Shown piece by piece: positions 12,766 through 24,632 of a DNA stretch of 64,000 nucleotides. The notes beneath the pieces were generated by a model, which worked only from the letters and a program-made list of their open reading frames with translations, did not search any database and was not told the DNA's origin. The DNA is taken from the NCBI GenBank assembly GCA_032173675.1, contig JAVKPL010008239.1, forward strand, positions 48,457-112,456, in the 5' to 3' direction. A program made the position numbers and the translations under genes. This stretch comes from Gastrolobium villosum. Its lineage: Eukaryota > Streptophyta > Magnoliopsida > Fabales > Fabaceae. Numbering within the stretch: the stretch's first letter is position 1; every line of letters starts with the position of its first letter.

Positions 12766-13553
12766 GATGCTGGAGCGTTTGTTGGCAGGAGATCACTGTA
12801 GATTGACTTGTACTGCATGTTGTTGACATGACTATCACAGTTGTTTATGTTTTGTATATTATGGACTTGCATATAGCATGTTATTTTAAATGACTATAAC
12901 ATCATATATTTATGTAGTCTTATTTGAGCGTATGTACTGTCGATGTATGGAGGAGGGATTTAGCCTATGATCATATTTATTGGATATCTTTCATGTTGTT
13001 GATGCATGTAAAGGACTTTGATCATATGTTTTGTATTTGCTAAGTTCATGGTTATGTAATTATTGGACTGTTGTGTATTCTGACTTGATTCCTTGATGGA
13101 ATATGGCTTGAATGCCTATTTGGTAAATTGAGATTGTATCTATAATAATTTAAACTATCTATCAGGTTGAAACAATTATAGTGGGAACTTATCCCCTGAT
13201 GTCCGCAAAATAGACGAAATGATGTTTATTTTATTTTGATGATGTTGGTAGGAGATTAGCACCCTTGTGTAATTAATTACCACCATTCGGTAATTGAAGC
13301 CATGCTGTTTATGGGAACACCATGGCAGTATTTTATGAATGTTGTATGATATATTATGCTAGTTTAATTATTCCACACTTTATTTAGTTACAATTACGGT
13401 TTTGATTTGTTTATAAATACAAAAAAAGTTTTAAGCAGTAAACGTACATTTTAAGAAAATAAAAAGTTAAGTCGTACTTAATTCAATGTCTGCGATTGTA
13501 AATGCGCTTAATATCATACGTAATAATAAAAAATGGTTCAAATGGGGTGTTAC
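12766..13553. repeat. Probable right part of an old gypsy-like LTR
   Basis: Continuation of 2236-2575 after the copia A insertion. Non-coding. It ends TTCAAATGGGGTGTTACA, similar to the end of 1-256. No primer-binding site follows. Family assignment is tentative. Confidence 0.3.
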
Positions 13554-14901
13554 AGAGAACACTTGGCAATGTGGGGCTATAATACCACATGGAATGGATG
13601 TGAATAAAGAAATATCTGACATAGAAGACTTAGAAGTCACAACTGAATCAGGAAGTGTGGTGGTGTTTGCCATATGTGTATATAAGAGTTGTATTAGCTG
13701 AAAACACTTGGCAGAGTCTACCATGAAGAAAACCATTTTTTGAAAGCTTGAAAACTTAATTCATACAGACACAGTTATTAATTGCTCCAAAGGCTATCTA
13801 TTTAGGCTTATATCCTAGTGGATAGCCATGGAGTTTGTAGCAATGATCCATGTTGCGACTTCGACAAGTGCACCAATCGTAAAAATAATAAAAGTGTACA
13901 AAGTACGAGATCGTTCCCACGAGGATTAGAATTTCAATCACCAATTCACTATTTACGCTTTATTTGGACAAATAATAACTAGAATTTTTGAATTAAAATT
14001 TAAAATGAACAATAAACAAAATAACAGAATAATAATAGCAAGAACGTAAATTGGAAAGTCCGTAACAATCAAAAAAGCGCAGTTAAGATTTTGATTTCCC
14101 CCAATTTTTCCTTTATGTTATGAATTAAATCATTAATATATATTGCCAATTAATTCCTCTAACTTAATTAGGACGCAATCCCTTGACATCCTAATTCTTT
14201 ATGATTTTGAAGAATCGTAGTTCCCCGACTATTCCCAAAGAAAATAAGCATTAAGATCAAGAATCACAAGATTGCATAATTACCCTAAGTCTATTCATAG
14301 AATCATAAGGATTACAATGAATTTATCATACGTGGATCATGTACCAACATCCCTATTGTCATACAATCACCCTAAATCATTATACAAGGAGCAAACTCAT
14401 AGAAAGCATTAAGAGTAGATAATTTCATGATATATAAAAAGGGAAAATTACATTAAGCATTCAATCCATAAACTTAAAGGTTCAATTGGGTTCCATCAAA
14501 TCTTAACTACAAAGAAATCTAGTCTAGCATACCGAATTCAAAAACACAAGAAGATATAGAAGTTTCCCCAAACTCCATTAGTGTAATGACGTTGTGAATC
14601 CTCAAAATCCCCAGCGTATTCTTGAATTCAATCTGCCTCCCGTGCTCCAATGTATGAAGAACGCGCTTCTATGTCCAAAACCAGGATTCCACTCTTTAAA
14701 ATTATCTAAAGGTCCTCAATTGGTTATGAAAATCCTCTTTTATAGGTAATGGATATGCGGGTATGCGCCCTAAGTCAATTGAAAGAGTTGGGCCTTAATT
14801 GGATCGCAACAGAGTGCTAAAACACTTATTAGCATGCTGAAAACACATTACAAAGTTGTGCGAGCGCGTTAAAGTATCATGGAGCGTGCTTTAGCGTGCT
14901 C
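13554..14901. other. No gene recognised
   Basis: AT-rich. Around 13850-13940 a stretch (CGACAAGTGCACCAATCG, then CGTTCCCACGAGGATTAGA) resembles non-coding parts of plant gypsy elements. No ORF, LTR pair or target duplication is visible. Confidence 0.35.
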
Positions 14902-15112
14902 TGTAACATCCCGAGCACTGACGAGGGCGGGGAGTGATCGCCGGTTCAAAGAGGCACGGACAAGGAGGGCTTCTGACAGGCTTCCAGCAGGGGGTTACAT
15001 GCATGGATGAATTGAATCGACACTCGAGAGAGAGGGATTCCAAAGACTGTGCAGGTGAGAGACTGCACAGTTTGGGATAGCTTATAAGAATTAATTGGTA
15101 CTACCTATACTA

Positions 15113-15225
15113 ACAAGATGCATCTACTTTTCGGTAGCCCGGAACAGAAGAACTCCGCAGTTAAGCGTGCTTGACTTGGAGCAATTATGGGATGGGTGAC
15201 CTCCTGGGAAGTTTTCCCAGGAAGT
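15113..15225 (+). repeat. 5S rRNA-like segment in Cassandra 5' LTR
   Basis: Contains AGAACTCCGCAGTTAAGCG and GGGATGGGTGACCTCCTGGG, which match the box A and box C control regions of plant 5S rRNA. The 5' third diverges from 5S. It is an LTR component, not a 5S gene. Confidence 0.9.
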
Positions 15226-15589
15226 GTGCGAGTGAGCTCGTGTTAGTACGTGGGGATAGTTGTTGATTCTTGAACAGGCTTGGCGTTACAAGTGGTATCA
15301 GAGCAAGGCCTCTCTTCCAGTACGATGTGGTTCAAGGACGAACCAAGTGGAAGCTGGTGGGCATGTAACATCCCGAGCACTGACGAGGGCGGGGAGTGAT
15401 TATCGGTGCAAAGAGGCACGGACAAGGAGTGGCTCCTGACAGGCTTACAGTGTGGGGTTACATGCATGGATGAGTCGAATCGACACCCGAAAGAGAGGGA
15501 TTCCAAAGACTGTACAGATGTGAGACTGCACGGTTTGCAATAACTTATAAGAATTAATTGGTACTACCTATACTTACAAGATACATCTT

Positions 15590-15690
15590 ATTTTCGGTAG
15601 CCCAGAACAGAAGAACTCCACAGTTAAGCGTGCTTGACTTGGAGCAATTCTGAGATGGGTGACCTCCTGTGAAGTTTTCCCGGGAAGTGT
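15590..15690 (+). repeat. 5S rRNA-like segment in Cassandra 3' LTR
   Basis: Same relation to 5S (AGAACTCCACAGTTAAGCG ... GATGGGTGACCTCCTG), with several differences from the 5' LTR copy. Confidence 0.88.
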
Positions 15691-15773
15691 GCGAGTGAGG
15701 AAAAAGCACACTGAAAAGTCTCGTGTTAGTATGTGGGAATAGTCGTTGATTCTTGAAGCTGTCAGGCATTACA

Positions 15774-16540
15774 AGCTCTACGAATAAACGATGAACCGAT
15801 GGATAATAAAAAAAAAAATTTAAATCCATAATAAGTAAACATTGGTAAAGAGGAATAACCTCAGTATCCCGATAGAAAATTAATCTCACCTTCAAAGGGA
15901 GTGGGGATACATTACAAATTTAAAATAAAAAAACCTCAGTACATCTTGTTTAATAGCACTGTAAGCAGTTTGTACTCTTTTTATGTCATAAACCCACCCT
16001 CCGTCAAGTTAGCAATGTAGCTCCTGTAGGCCAAAAAAATAAAGCACCGAGAGATTGCTATCGGTACATGTTGATAGAGGACATTCTAATTTTTTATTTT
16101 TTTCAAAAAAAGTTAATTCACTGTTCTAATCACATTTGTATTGCATATTCATAGCTTCTTCAATTCGGAATGCTATATTTTGTTCGTTGATAGTGTTCAA
16201 AACCTTCAAAACTGTCTTCAACAAGAACTGCAACCTTTCGATATTTATTCACTCTTTGCAATCATTGTGTTTAGTGCATCAGTACCTGTTTAAAAAACCC
16301 ACAAACAGCTGGAATTAGAAACTAATATTGAGACAAAGAAGGTTTTTTTTTTTTTTTTTTTTGGGAAAGAGGGGGTTGGGGTGGCATGAATACAATTTTC
16401 ATAAAAATCAGAAATTGAATTCAGAAGCAATTCACAATGGTCAAACTCTTTCTCTAGCAATGTCATGTAATATATTGTCAACGTTCATGCTTCTTTGTCA
16501 AGATATCATAATAGCATTTGGTTGATTAACTTACCAATTT
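15774..16540. other. 3' flank of the 5-phosphatase gene
   Basis: AT-rich, no ORF of note. Poly-T at 16346-16362. The 3' UTR and polyadenylation site of the minus-strand gene should lie here, but no signal was pinned down. Confidence 0.4.
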
Positions 16541-18842
16541 TCAAGAATAATTTGAATTTCTTGCGGGCACAAGATTATCCATCCGAAAGTTGAAAGTGGA
16601 AACTTTCTTCTTTTGTATATTGGGCATAACCTCAACTTCTACCAAAAATGTTGCACAAACAGGCCTATGGTCAGAAAATGTAAATTCCTTACGCACGTAT
16701 GAAACTAGATGTATTCCCCTTCCATGCCACAAGACTCTATCACACCTGAAAACCCTTCATCATTCAGTTTTAAAAAATAAAAAATAAAAAATAAAAATCT
16801 TGTCTTAAATTCTTCAAACTGACACATACCAAGCTGGAGTTCTCCTTTTGTTCTTTGAGACTTTTAGACCTTCAACATAGTAAGTATCTGAATTGAAGAC
16901 ATATTTATAAGTAGGTGCAAAGAAGATCTTCCCCTCTTTCCACCCTTTGAATACACGACCTGCTTCTCTTTCCCTTTTAAGCTATGAAAATCGAAAAGAA
17001 GAAAATACATATACAATACATAATCAGAGAAGTATCTAAAACTCACCACAAAAAATAGATACACTAAGTGGAACGGGGAAGGTTATATTTACAAACTTTT
17101 TGTTTACAAACTCTCACAAACTATACTAAGTATTACCGGTCATACTTAGTATAATTTATAAAAAAAAATTTGTAAACGGATCCTTCCCCGAGTAGAACTA
17201 ATTATATTTTTAGAAGATCATGAACATTGAACAACATATCAATATGAATATCTTCCATTTCATGGCAACATGTGTCATATTCAAATCAAAATAACATTCT
17301 TTGGCAAGGGAAACTACCTGATCCTTGTTAAAAAGCGCAGGCCAATCCTTCTTTTCCACAAGCCATTTTGCATCATCATAGCTCAAAGAAATTCTGTAAT
17401 TCAAGTCCCCAAACCATATGATTCGGCTGGAGAGAAATTTTCACATATATATCAGAAATTTTGAGACCATGGATATAAAAAATTACTCAATAGTCATAAG
17501 CAATTGAGAAATATCTGCATTATAACTCTTTTATGAATAGTTTCAAATATGCTCACTCGTGGTCTAAAATTCTGTCTGGCATCCTACTATATGGTGTCTT
17601 GCAAATCCTTGGAAACTGAGTGTTCTTTAATATCTCTATGACATCAAGATTCCGGCGAAGCTCATCACCCTCTTTCTCTCCAGATGCCAAATGACTGCAG
17701 ATAAAGCAAAGACTTGTCTGATAGAATGACATGCTTACAGATATACACCCCTGCAGCCACAGAACAAACAAGGTAATGTAGATACTAACTACACTTTTGA
17801 ACTGAAAAATTTGATTTTCTTTGATAATTCTCATGTACTTGAATAAGGAAAACCAAAAATGCTTCTTTAGATTACCTTGTTTCCAAGACAACCCATGATC
17901 CCACGACTAGTGCAACATATTCTCAAATGGCCTACATACTGAACAAGCTCCTTCCTCATCCAGACACATACAAAAATTCCAACCATTTGTTTGCATGCAA
18001 CAAGACTGTATTTCATTTGATTAGTAGCCAAAGTAACAGAAATTGGGAAATGGTCATCCTCCTCTTCAGTGGAAGAATCATCTGGCATTAAATTTGATTC
18101 GTGGCAGCGAAAACAGAAATCCTTAGCAGCCTTCCTTTCCATTACAAGAACACAGTTACAACTCTTTAGCCTCTTTCCATTTACTTTCTTGAAAGTTTTC
18201 TTAATCTTCTTTAAAGAAGGCTTTTGGAAGAACAATGACCCTCCAAAAGATGCAGTAGGTACTAGTCCTTTAGAAGCCAAATCTGAAGGACCATTGAGTG
18301 ATTGATTGATTAAAGCTAGCCATTTTGCAGCAGGTTCATTATCCTCTAATACCAGCACATTCCCAGCATTTAAAGGGACAATCTCCTGAAAGCTAAAAAA
18401 TTGGAGAAAGACAGATTAAATGTCTACTTTTTCCTTCTTCACAAAGCATTGCTTGTTATTCAAAGTTCTTTTCAAGCAGACAACATAATGTACCAAACTA
18501 TGAGGTAGGATATTCTTACTACCCATTTTTTCTCCTACCATTTCACTACCACTCTTATCACCATTGGATTAGAGGAAAAGTTGAATGAAAAGAGAGAAAA
18601 AAAAAATAACTTTTGAATCCAATGATGATTAAAGTGGTAGTGGGGTGGTAGTAGAAAAAATGGGTAGTAAGAATATCCTACCCCCCAAACTATATTGGTA
18701 ATTCAGGTCACAGTTTTAAACATCCAAAATGATGAATGACCTTTTCTTTGACAAGGAAGGGAAGGAAGGATGGTTAGTTAACTCAAAAAAAGGGGGCATC
18801 TGCTTGATTAAAAAAGTTTTCATGGATTAAAATCAGAAATAT

Positions 18843-18880
<38 letters not shown>

Positions 18881-20816
18881 ATACCCCAAAACATACATAT
18901 CTGTTTCATTTCGGACCTGAAGAAAATCACTCAGATCAAGGTTCCCACTGGGACTTTGCCCTCCTACATTCCATGTTGCTGCGAAAACTCTAAGATTAAA
19001 AACATGCAAAAAAACCATGATTGTTAATATGGTCTAAATATTGTAATAACATGAAGTTATTCAAAAAATAAAAAATAAAAAAAAAATCTTATAAATACCT
19101 GAAATTCTGAATTGCTTCACTAGAAGACATAGTAGGTTCTGAGCCTTGATCTTCAAGGGATAACTCAGAAAGTGCTTCTACAATTAAACACAAGCTATTA
19201 TCAATATAGTAAGCAAGGAAAATTTGAGATGGGTCAAAATGATCATGCCAAGAGCAAATTTGTTCTAGAATGGTGTATCTGAAACATGTGAAGTGAAAGA
19301 TTCTGTTTTTCTTAAAAGCCTCCTCTGGTAATAAGGGAACTTACACGCAGAAAAACTTAAGGGTGTGTTATGGATAATGAAGAAGGGGGAGAGATAAGAA
19401 TAGAGATATTTAATTCATTCTTGCACACAAGCTTAAAGTCTAAACTTGAATATATTCTCAGATTTGGCTCAAATCACTGGATGCTCCACCTAGTCTTACA
19501 GTTTTACAAGCCAATCAAGTCATAGAATCACCTAATTTCTATAATTTCTACAAATTTTCCAAAAACTTGAGAAAAGAAGAAAAAAAAAACGATAAATTCT
19601 CCCAATCACTAAGCACGAAAGGTATATGCTTTTCTAAATCCCTACCTATTATCTCTTAACAGTAAGAAGGAATTCTGTGTGCTAAGATGAAAAGAGATAC
19701 TGAAGAATAATTCACAGTGAAAAAGAAAAGGCACCACCATACTTACTTCACTTATTACCCTAGTTGTTGAAACCCAAGCATGAATATATTCTTATGCATT
19801 ATATAAAAAAAACCTTGGATGTTCCAACCAGCCAATATGAACTTTCTGTTATTAGTTAGGCCAGCTCATCTCCTAATCTTTACACTTGGATGTGTATTTT
19901 TAAAAATATCATGATTGTACAAAATATAGAAGAAAAAAAGGTTTCAGTCAAGGGGAAGAAAGAAAGTAATAAATATTTCTCTTCAATAGAATAGTGATTC
20001 CCACCTTTTCAGGAAAGCACATATTGATTCTAATAAAAATTCTCTTCAATAGAAAAGTCATGATTCCATTTTTTCAGGAAAACAAATTGAGGGCGTTGAA
20101 TGTTATCTCCAAAATAATAACCAAAAGAAATTGACAATGTCTATGCTAGTCACTCATAATGAAAAAAGTTACATAACATTTAACAAGAAAGAACATTGTC
20201 TGCCTCTACTTAGTTGAACCAGAATGAATTTTCATGTAACTCACCAAGGGAATCAACCGAATTTCTTTCTGTTGTCCTTCCATTTCTCTCTTTCATGGCT
20301 AAAACTTTCCGAATAAAAGACTGAAATCACATTCAGAAGAAGAATTACAAAAAGTCAACATTTAATCAATATTATGTGCAATAAACATTGGGTAAAGGAT
20401 TTCTCCGGTCTCCGGAGACAAAGTTATTTACGGTGAGTTCAAAATAACGTCGTTTTAGGACAGAAATCAAGGTGTTTTTGTAATTATAATATATTGCAGG
20501 GTTATATTAGTCTTTGTCATTATATTTTTTTAATCTTATAACCCAAAACGACATCGTTTTGAGCTTACCGGAGATAACTTTATCTCATTCCCATAAACAT
20601 TACACAGCCAGTCATATGACTTGAGTGTTTCCAGGGTGTCAGCCATTAAATATTTTCATGACAGTGAATCAGAGACACATACACACACAAGAAATCACAT
20701 AAAATCAATATGAACACAAACTAAATATATTTGAAAAGAAAGACCTGCTTTTTCCTCTGCTGATTGCTTGGTATCGTATCTGAAACTGCTTGTCTATCCT
20801 CCAATTCGTTGTCCAT
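16541..20816 (-). CDS. Type I inositol polyphosphate 5-phosphatase
   Basis: Nine exons join in phase to 1509 bp (502 residues): 20816-20745, 20320-20245, 19177-19099, 18989-18885, 18392-17876, 17750-17557, 17426-17318, 16981-16830, 16745-16541. All introns are GT-AG. The enzyme removes the 5-phosphate from inositol phosphates or phosphoinositides. Family marks: ATWNVGG (about 80-86), FQEIVPL (about 112), MVGIF (about 247), SHLASGEKEGDE (about 300), active-site motif 1 WFGDLNYR (352-359), motif 2 PAWCDRVLW (433-441) and SDHRPV (459-464). An acidic EEEDD stretch and a Lys-rich patch lie in the variable middle part, as in plant homologues. No signal peptide or membrane segment; probably cytosolic or membrane-associated. 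The start is the first ATG that gives a phase-matched exon; an upstream start or UTR intron remains possible (AATTTAG directly precedes the ATG). Confidence 0.9.
17075..17189. mobile_element. MULE-type MITE in 5-phosphatase intron 7
   Basis: A 115-bp inverted repeat (GGGGAAGG...CCTTCCCC) with arms containing TTTGTAAAC/GTTTACAAA. Flanks AAGTGGAAC and GAGTAGAAC match at 7 of 9. Same family as 33832-33974. Confidence 0.7.
18502..18684. mobile_element. MULE-type MITE in 5-phosphatase intron 4
   Basis: 183 bp, almost a perfect palindrome with TIRs of about 70 bp (G[AG]GGTAGGATATTC...). Perfect 9-bp target duplication CCAAACTAT at 18493-18501 and 18685-18693. Nine-base duplications point to Mutator-like transposase. 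Confidence 0.88.
18851..18878. repeat. (GA)n microsatellite beside an exon
   Basis: Fourteen GA units. On the gene strand it is a CT run that starts six bases after the 5' splice site of intron 4. Confidence 0.95.
20390..20592. mobile_element. MULE-type MITE in 5-phosphatase intron 1
   Basis: 203 bp. Ends GGGTAAAGGATTTCTCC and ...TTTATCTCATTCCC with inverted arms around AACGTCGTTTT. Perfect 9-bp duplication ATAAACATT at 20381-20389 and 20593-20601. Degenerate relatives lie near 34104 and 35230. Confidence 0.85.
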
Positions 20817-21944
20817 CTAAATTCCCAATGAAAGGGGAGGGAGAGGGAAAATTTGTACATTAGTACATTCCAAATGTAAAAATTAATTAATGCACACTAA
20901 ATTATCATTTGTGAGTAACTAATTGCAAGAAAAAAGGCACAAACACAAAAAATGACATTCATGAAGAAGCCTATCTCGAACATTTAGAAAATATTGATAC
21001 TCTTGAAAATGGTCTTAAAGCCCAATGTGATTCTTATGAAATCCAATTTCTCAGGCAATGCCCTTCCAGCATTAATTATCAAACAGGATATTCTCAGAAA
21101 GAGACTATAAACTGGGAAAGGTTAAAAAAAAAAAAAAAGGAACCTGAATAATCCTTGTTCTAGAACTGAGAATTCTCAATTTGGTGTGCAACCAAAGGTT
21201 AAAACTTTTTCTTCCAAGGAGTCATAAAAACTCTCATATATACCAAAGAAGTATTTGATGATTTCAAAAAAGATAGAACACGAGACACAGAAATTGGTAT
21301 AGGTGCAAATAGGGAGTAGGGTCTTCCTTACTCAAGAAATTAAAATGGAAAATTCACAAAAAAAAAAAAAAAAGGAAATAGTCAAAAGAGAGAATGGAAT
21401 AGAATCTATTGTGTTCCTGCATTCATATTTTTTTTTATTATAAGAGGGGTGTGGCAAAAAGGCCATGATTGGTCCGTCTCTTATTTGTTTTAATCTATGG
21501 GGGAAACAAAAGAAGAGTTATTTTTCATAAACAATAAAAAAATGAAAAGAATTCCTGAGGTTCAATGGTTACAATTGTCATTGAAGTTTGAACCTCGTCC
21601 TTTGCACTAGTTTGAATGTCAAGTGTAGAAAGAAAAGAAGTTACTTTCTAGTATGATTTAGTCCATGGAGAGAGAGAAAGAGAGCGTAACCAACAAACCC
21701 CACGTGTGTGCGTCTGCAAATAAAATCACAAAAGTTGGTATCTACGTATTAAACCTGACGGTTTGTGCTTTGTTCCCTGTGACCGGGGCACGAAAATGGT
21801 TGCTTCTGCTTTGTGTTATGGAATAGCCTCTCACTTTCGAGTATTTATTTATTTTTTGGTGAAAAGAAAATGGCGACCACAGTGGGAGAGAGAAAAATAA
21901 AAAGGGAGAGAGAAAAAAAAAGTTAAATTACGTATTTAATTATA
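20817..21944. other. 5' flank of the 5-phosphatase gene
   Basis: Should contain promoter and 5' UTR of the minus-strand gene. A-rich runs near 21125 and 21357 and a GAGAGA run near 21670-21680 are visible. No TATA box or start site can be assigned with confidence. Confidence 0.4.
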
Positions 21945-22204
21945 GGGAGACGTTATAATTATAACATGTTTTCATTTACAACCTCTTACAACAAATATTT
22001 TAACCATTGATTTCCGTTAACCATTGAATTAATAATTAATTAATAAATTTTATTAGCGAAAATCTTAACTATTGATTTCCGTCAATCAACGGTTAAGATT
22101 TATTGCGAATTAATAATTAATTAATAAATTTTATTAGCGAAAATCTTAGGATATTGGTGTTAAGAGGTTGTAAAGGAAAATAGGTTATAAGTATAACCTT
22201 CCCC
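21945..22204. mobile_element. MULE-type MITE
   Basis: 260 bp. TIRs GGGAGACGTTATAATTAT and (inverted) GGGGAAGGTTATACTTAT. Flanks TTAATTATA and TTTATTGTA match at 7 of 9. The interior holds CCGTCAATCAACGGTTAAG and AATTAATAATTAATTAAT, shared with the elements at 23477 and 48572. Confidence 0.75.
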
Positions 22205-22261
22205 TTTATTGTAAATTAAGATATTTTTCTCATTTCCATGGATTTTGTATGATATTGCAAT

Positions 22262-22511
22262 GGGAATAACATCTATAATTTTAAAGGATATAAACTTATA
22301 TCATTTTAGATTCTAACCGTTGATTTCCGTCTATCAACGGTTATAATCTATTGGGTCAAATTTAATGAGTCAAATTTAATGGGCCAAATTTATTATTAAT
22401 TAATTAATAATTGTGATTCAATAGATTATAACCGTTGATAGACGGAAATCAACGGTTAGAATCTAAAATGATATAAGTCTATATCCTTTAAAAGGATAGA
22501 TGCTTTTTCTC
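22262..22511. mobile_element. MULE-type MITE
   Basis: 250 bp, long palindrome. Each arm carries GATTCTAACCGTTGATTTCC and its continuation. Flanks TATTGCAAT and TATTACAAT match at 8 of 9. Centre is AT-rich. Confidence 0.82.
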
Positions 22512-22520
22512 TATTACAAT

Positions 22521-22593
22521 ATAAAATGTTATTTATTTTTTAAAAAATATTTTAGAAAATTACTCTTTATTATTGCTATTATTTTCATTATTG

Positions 22594-22636
<43 letters not shown>

Positions 22637-22897
22637 GTATCCTTTAAATAATTGTTTAAAAAATACGAAAATTACATAAACGTATGACTGTTGTATTTCC
22701 AACACATTATAATCTTTTAATATTTTGCATCTAATGACGTTTTATTAAATAATCACAGTTTTTTTTTTAATAATGCTCATAACTTTCGTTGTTATTATTG
22801 TATTGTAAAACCTAATTATTTGCAAAATAAATTAAGAAAGAACATTATTGAGATTGTGATTTGTATGATCAAATCAAAGTTGAAACAACAAATATTA
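22521..22897. other. AT-rich spacer with (TA)n and a direct repeat
   Basis: (TA)n at 22595-22632. A stretch with ATGCTCATAACTTTCG near 22775 recurs near 22987, inside the next MITE, as a direct repeat of about 45 bp. No gene. Confidence 0.6.
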
Positions 22898-22908
22898 TTG
22901 TGATTGAT

Positions 22909-23346
22909 GGGATAGGATATTGCAAATACTGTTATATCGTATTTGCAATAATTAGGTTATTATTGTAAACATGATTTTTTTTAATAATGCTCATAACTTT
23001 CGTCGTTATTATTGTATTGTTATTATTATATTATAACAACCAATTAATGTTACTACCAACGTTACTATCAACGTTATTACCATTTATTTCATCGTTAGAT
23101 CGATTATGTTGATCTAACGGTTATATTTATTTTCATTTTTGTATGATTACGACTCTCCATATTTAATCCACATTAAATATGGGAAATCATAACCATAAAA
23201 GAGTGAAAATAAATATAAAATATAAAATATGGGAAATTATAACCATACAAAGATTGAAATAAATATAACCGTTAGATCCATATAATCGATTTAACGGTGA
23301 AATTGATTGGCAGTAACATTGGTTGTAATGTTACAATATATTTTCC
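22909..23346. mobile_element. Composite MULE-type MITE
   Basis: Left end GGGATAGGATATTG is the same as that of the element at 48572. Right end inverted reads GGAAAATATATTGTAAC. An imperfect 11-bp repeat flanks it: TTGTGATTGAT / TTGTGATTTAT. Inside is a second palindrome (arms with GATCTAACGGTTATATTTAT), so it may be a nested pair. Confidence 0.55.
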
Positions 23347-23476
23347 TTGTGATTTATTTGGGAAAAAGAGTGAAAATGACAAATTTGGCCTTTTTTGATA
23401 TCTAAGATTTTGGATTTTTTAATAATTTAATTGTATTTATTTATTTCTAGAAGATAGTTGTCCTAATATTTATTTT

Positions 23477-23695
23477 GGGATGATTATACTTACAACCTAT
23501 TTTCGTTTACAACCTCTTATAACCATATCTTAACCGTTGATTTCCGTCAATCAACGGTTGTCATTTATTACGAATTAATAATTAATTAATAAATTTTATT
23601 TGCAAAAATCTTACCGTTGATTAACGGAAATCAACGGTTAAGATATGGTTATAAGAAGTTATAAATGAAAATGGGTGGTAAATATCACCTTCTCC
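23477..23695. mobile_element. MULE-type MITE
   Basis: 219 bp, inverted arms of about 60 bp ending in TTATAACCATATCTTAACC. Flanks ATTTATTTT and GTTTATTTT match at 8 of 9. Core ACCGTTGATTTCCGTC shared with neighbours. Confidence 0.8.
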
Positions 23696-24304
23696 GTTTA
23701 TTTTTAGAATTTTAAATTTTGAATTAATTTGTTATTCATCCATAAATGGTGCTTAAGACTTTTATTATAAGAATTGAATATGTTGATATTTTATTTATTA
23801 AAATCGAGAACCGGATGATTTATTTGTTATCAAATCACAATTTCATGTTCAGTTACTTTTTCTATATATTTTCGACATTAGAATACGTTACTTACTAGAA
23901 ACGAATGACCCTGAGTGGTTGGTATAACTGGCAAGCGGATGCTGAAAGGATTCTGATTTGATTCTTAGGTGAAACAATTTGCGGTGAATAGCAAAAACCT
24001 TCATGTTCTATGCCGCGAAGGAAAATTTAATCACTTCCAAATGAGTCACAATGCCCTGAGAAATAAAAAAGAAAGCATAAATAAATAAAATAAAATAAAA
24101 TAAAAGGATTGATAATAAATGATATTATGCTCGAGTTACAATTTTTTCATATCTCGAAAAAATTACCTTTTTTAAAGTAGTTGACTTTTTATATTGTGTG
24201 CATTGTGCTATATCCCTATCATTTGACATAATCATATTGATTTATATTATGTTTTATATTTTTATATCTTTGTTATATTTTATATTAACTCTTCTAACTT
24301 TGAA
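23696..24304. other. No gene recognised
   Basis: AT-rich intergenic DNA with a short AAATAAAATA run near 24085. Nothing else supported. Confidence 0.5.
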
Positions 24305-24346
24305 TGATCATCAACAACAACATATTTATTCCAATGTAATTGGGGT
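24305..24346 (-). mobile_element. RTE LINE 3' tail fragment
   Basis: Minus strand reads ACCCCAATTACATTGGAAT then ATGTTGTTGTTGATGATCA, the RTE 3' terminus. It is cut by the Cassandra copy starting at 24347; GGGTCG at 33313 looks like its continuation. Confidence 0.65.
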
Positions 24347-24632
24347 TGTAACATCCCCGGCGCTGAGATGATAAGGAGTGACCGCCGGTGTGAAAGGGCA
24401 TGGATAAGCGGCTTCTGACAGGCTTCTAGCGGGGGTTACATGAATGAATCAAATCGACACTCGAAAAATAGGGATTCACAAAGACTGTGCAGGTATGAGA
24501 CTGCACAGTTTGGGATAACTTATAAAAATTAATTGGTACTACTTATACTAATAAGATGCATCTACTTTTCGGTAGCCCGGAACGGAAGAACTCCATAGTT
24601 AAGCGTTGACTTGCAATAATTCTGGGATGGGT
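24347..24632 (+). mobile_element. Cassandra copy 2, left part
   Basis: Starts TGTAACATCCCC and runs through the Cassandra LTR into the 5S-like region, stopping at CTGGGATGGGT where copia B is inserted. The flank GGGT (24343-24346) recurs at 33313-33316 after the other end of this copy. Confidence 0.9.

Larger units (their letters stand above)
14902..15773 (+). mobile_element. Cassandra (TRIM with 5S-like LTRs)
   Basis: A complete 872-bp terminal-repeat retrotransposon in miniature. 5' LTR 14902-15290 (TGTAACATCCCGAG...GGCGTTACA). Primer site TGGTATCAGAGC at 15293-15304. An internal domain of only 73 bp with no coding capacity. Polypurine-like GCTGGTGGGCA, then 3' LTR 15364-15773. Flanks TGCTC and AGCTC are a 5-bp duplication with one difference. 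The 3' LTR has a short block (AAAAAGCACACTGAAAAGTC) that the 5' LTR lacks. Cassandra is non-autonomous and must be mobilised in trans. Confidence 0.93.

Noticed and set aside
15113..15225. 5S rRNA gene
   Set aside because: Only the inner control regions match, and the segment sits inside Cassandra LTRs.
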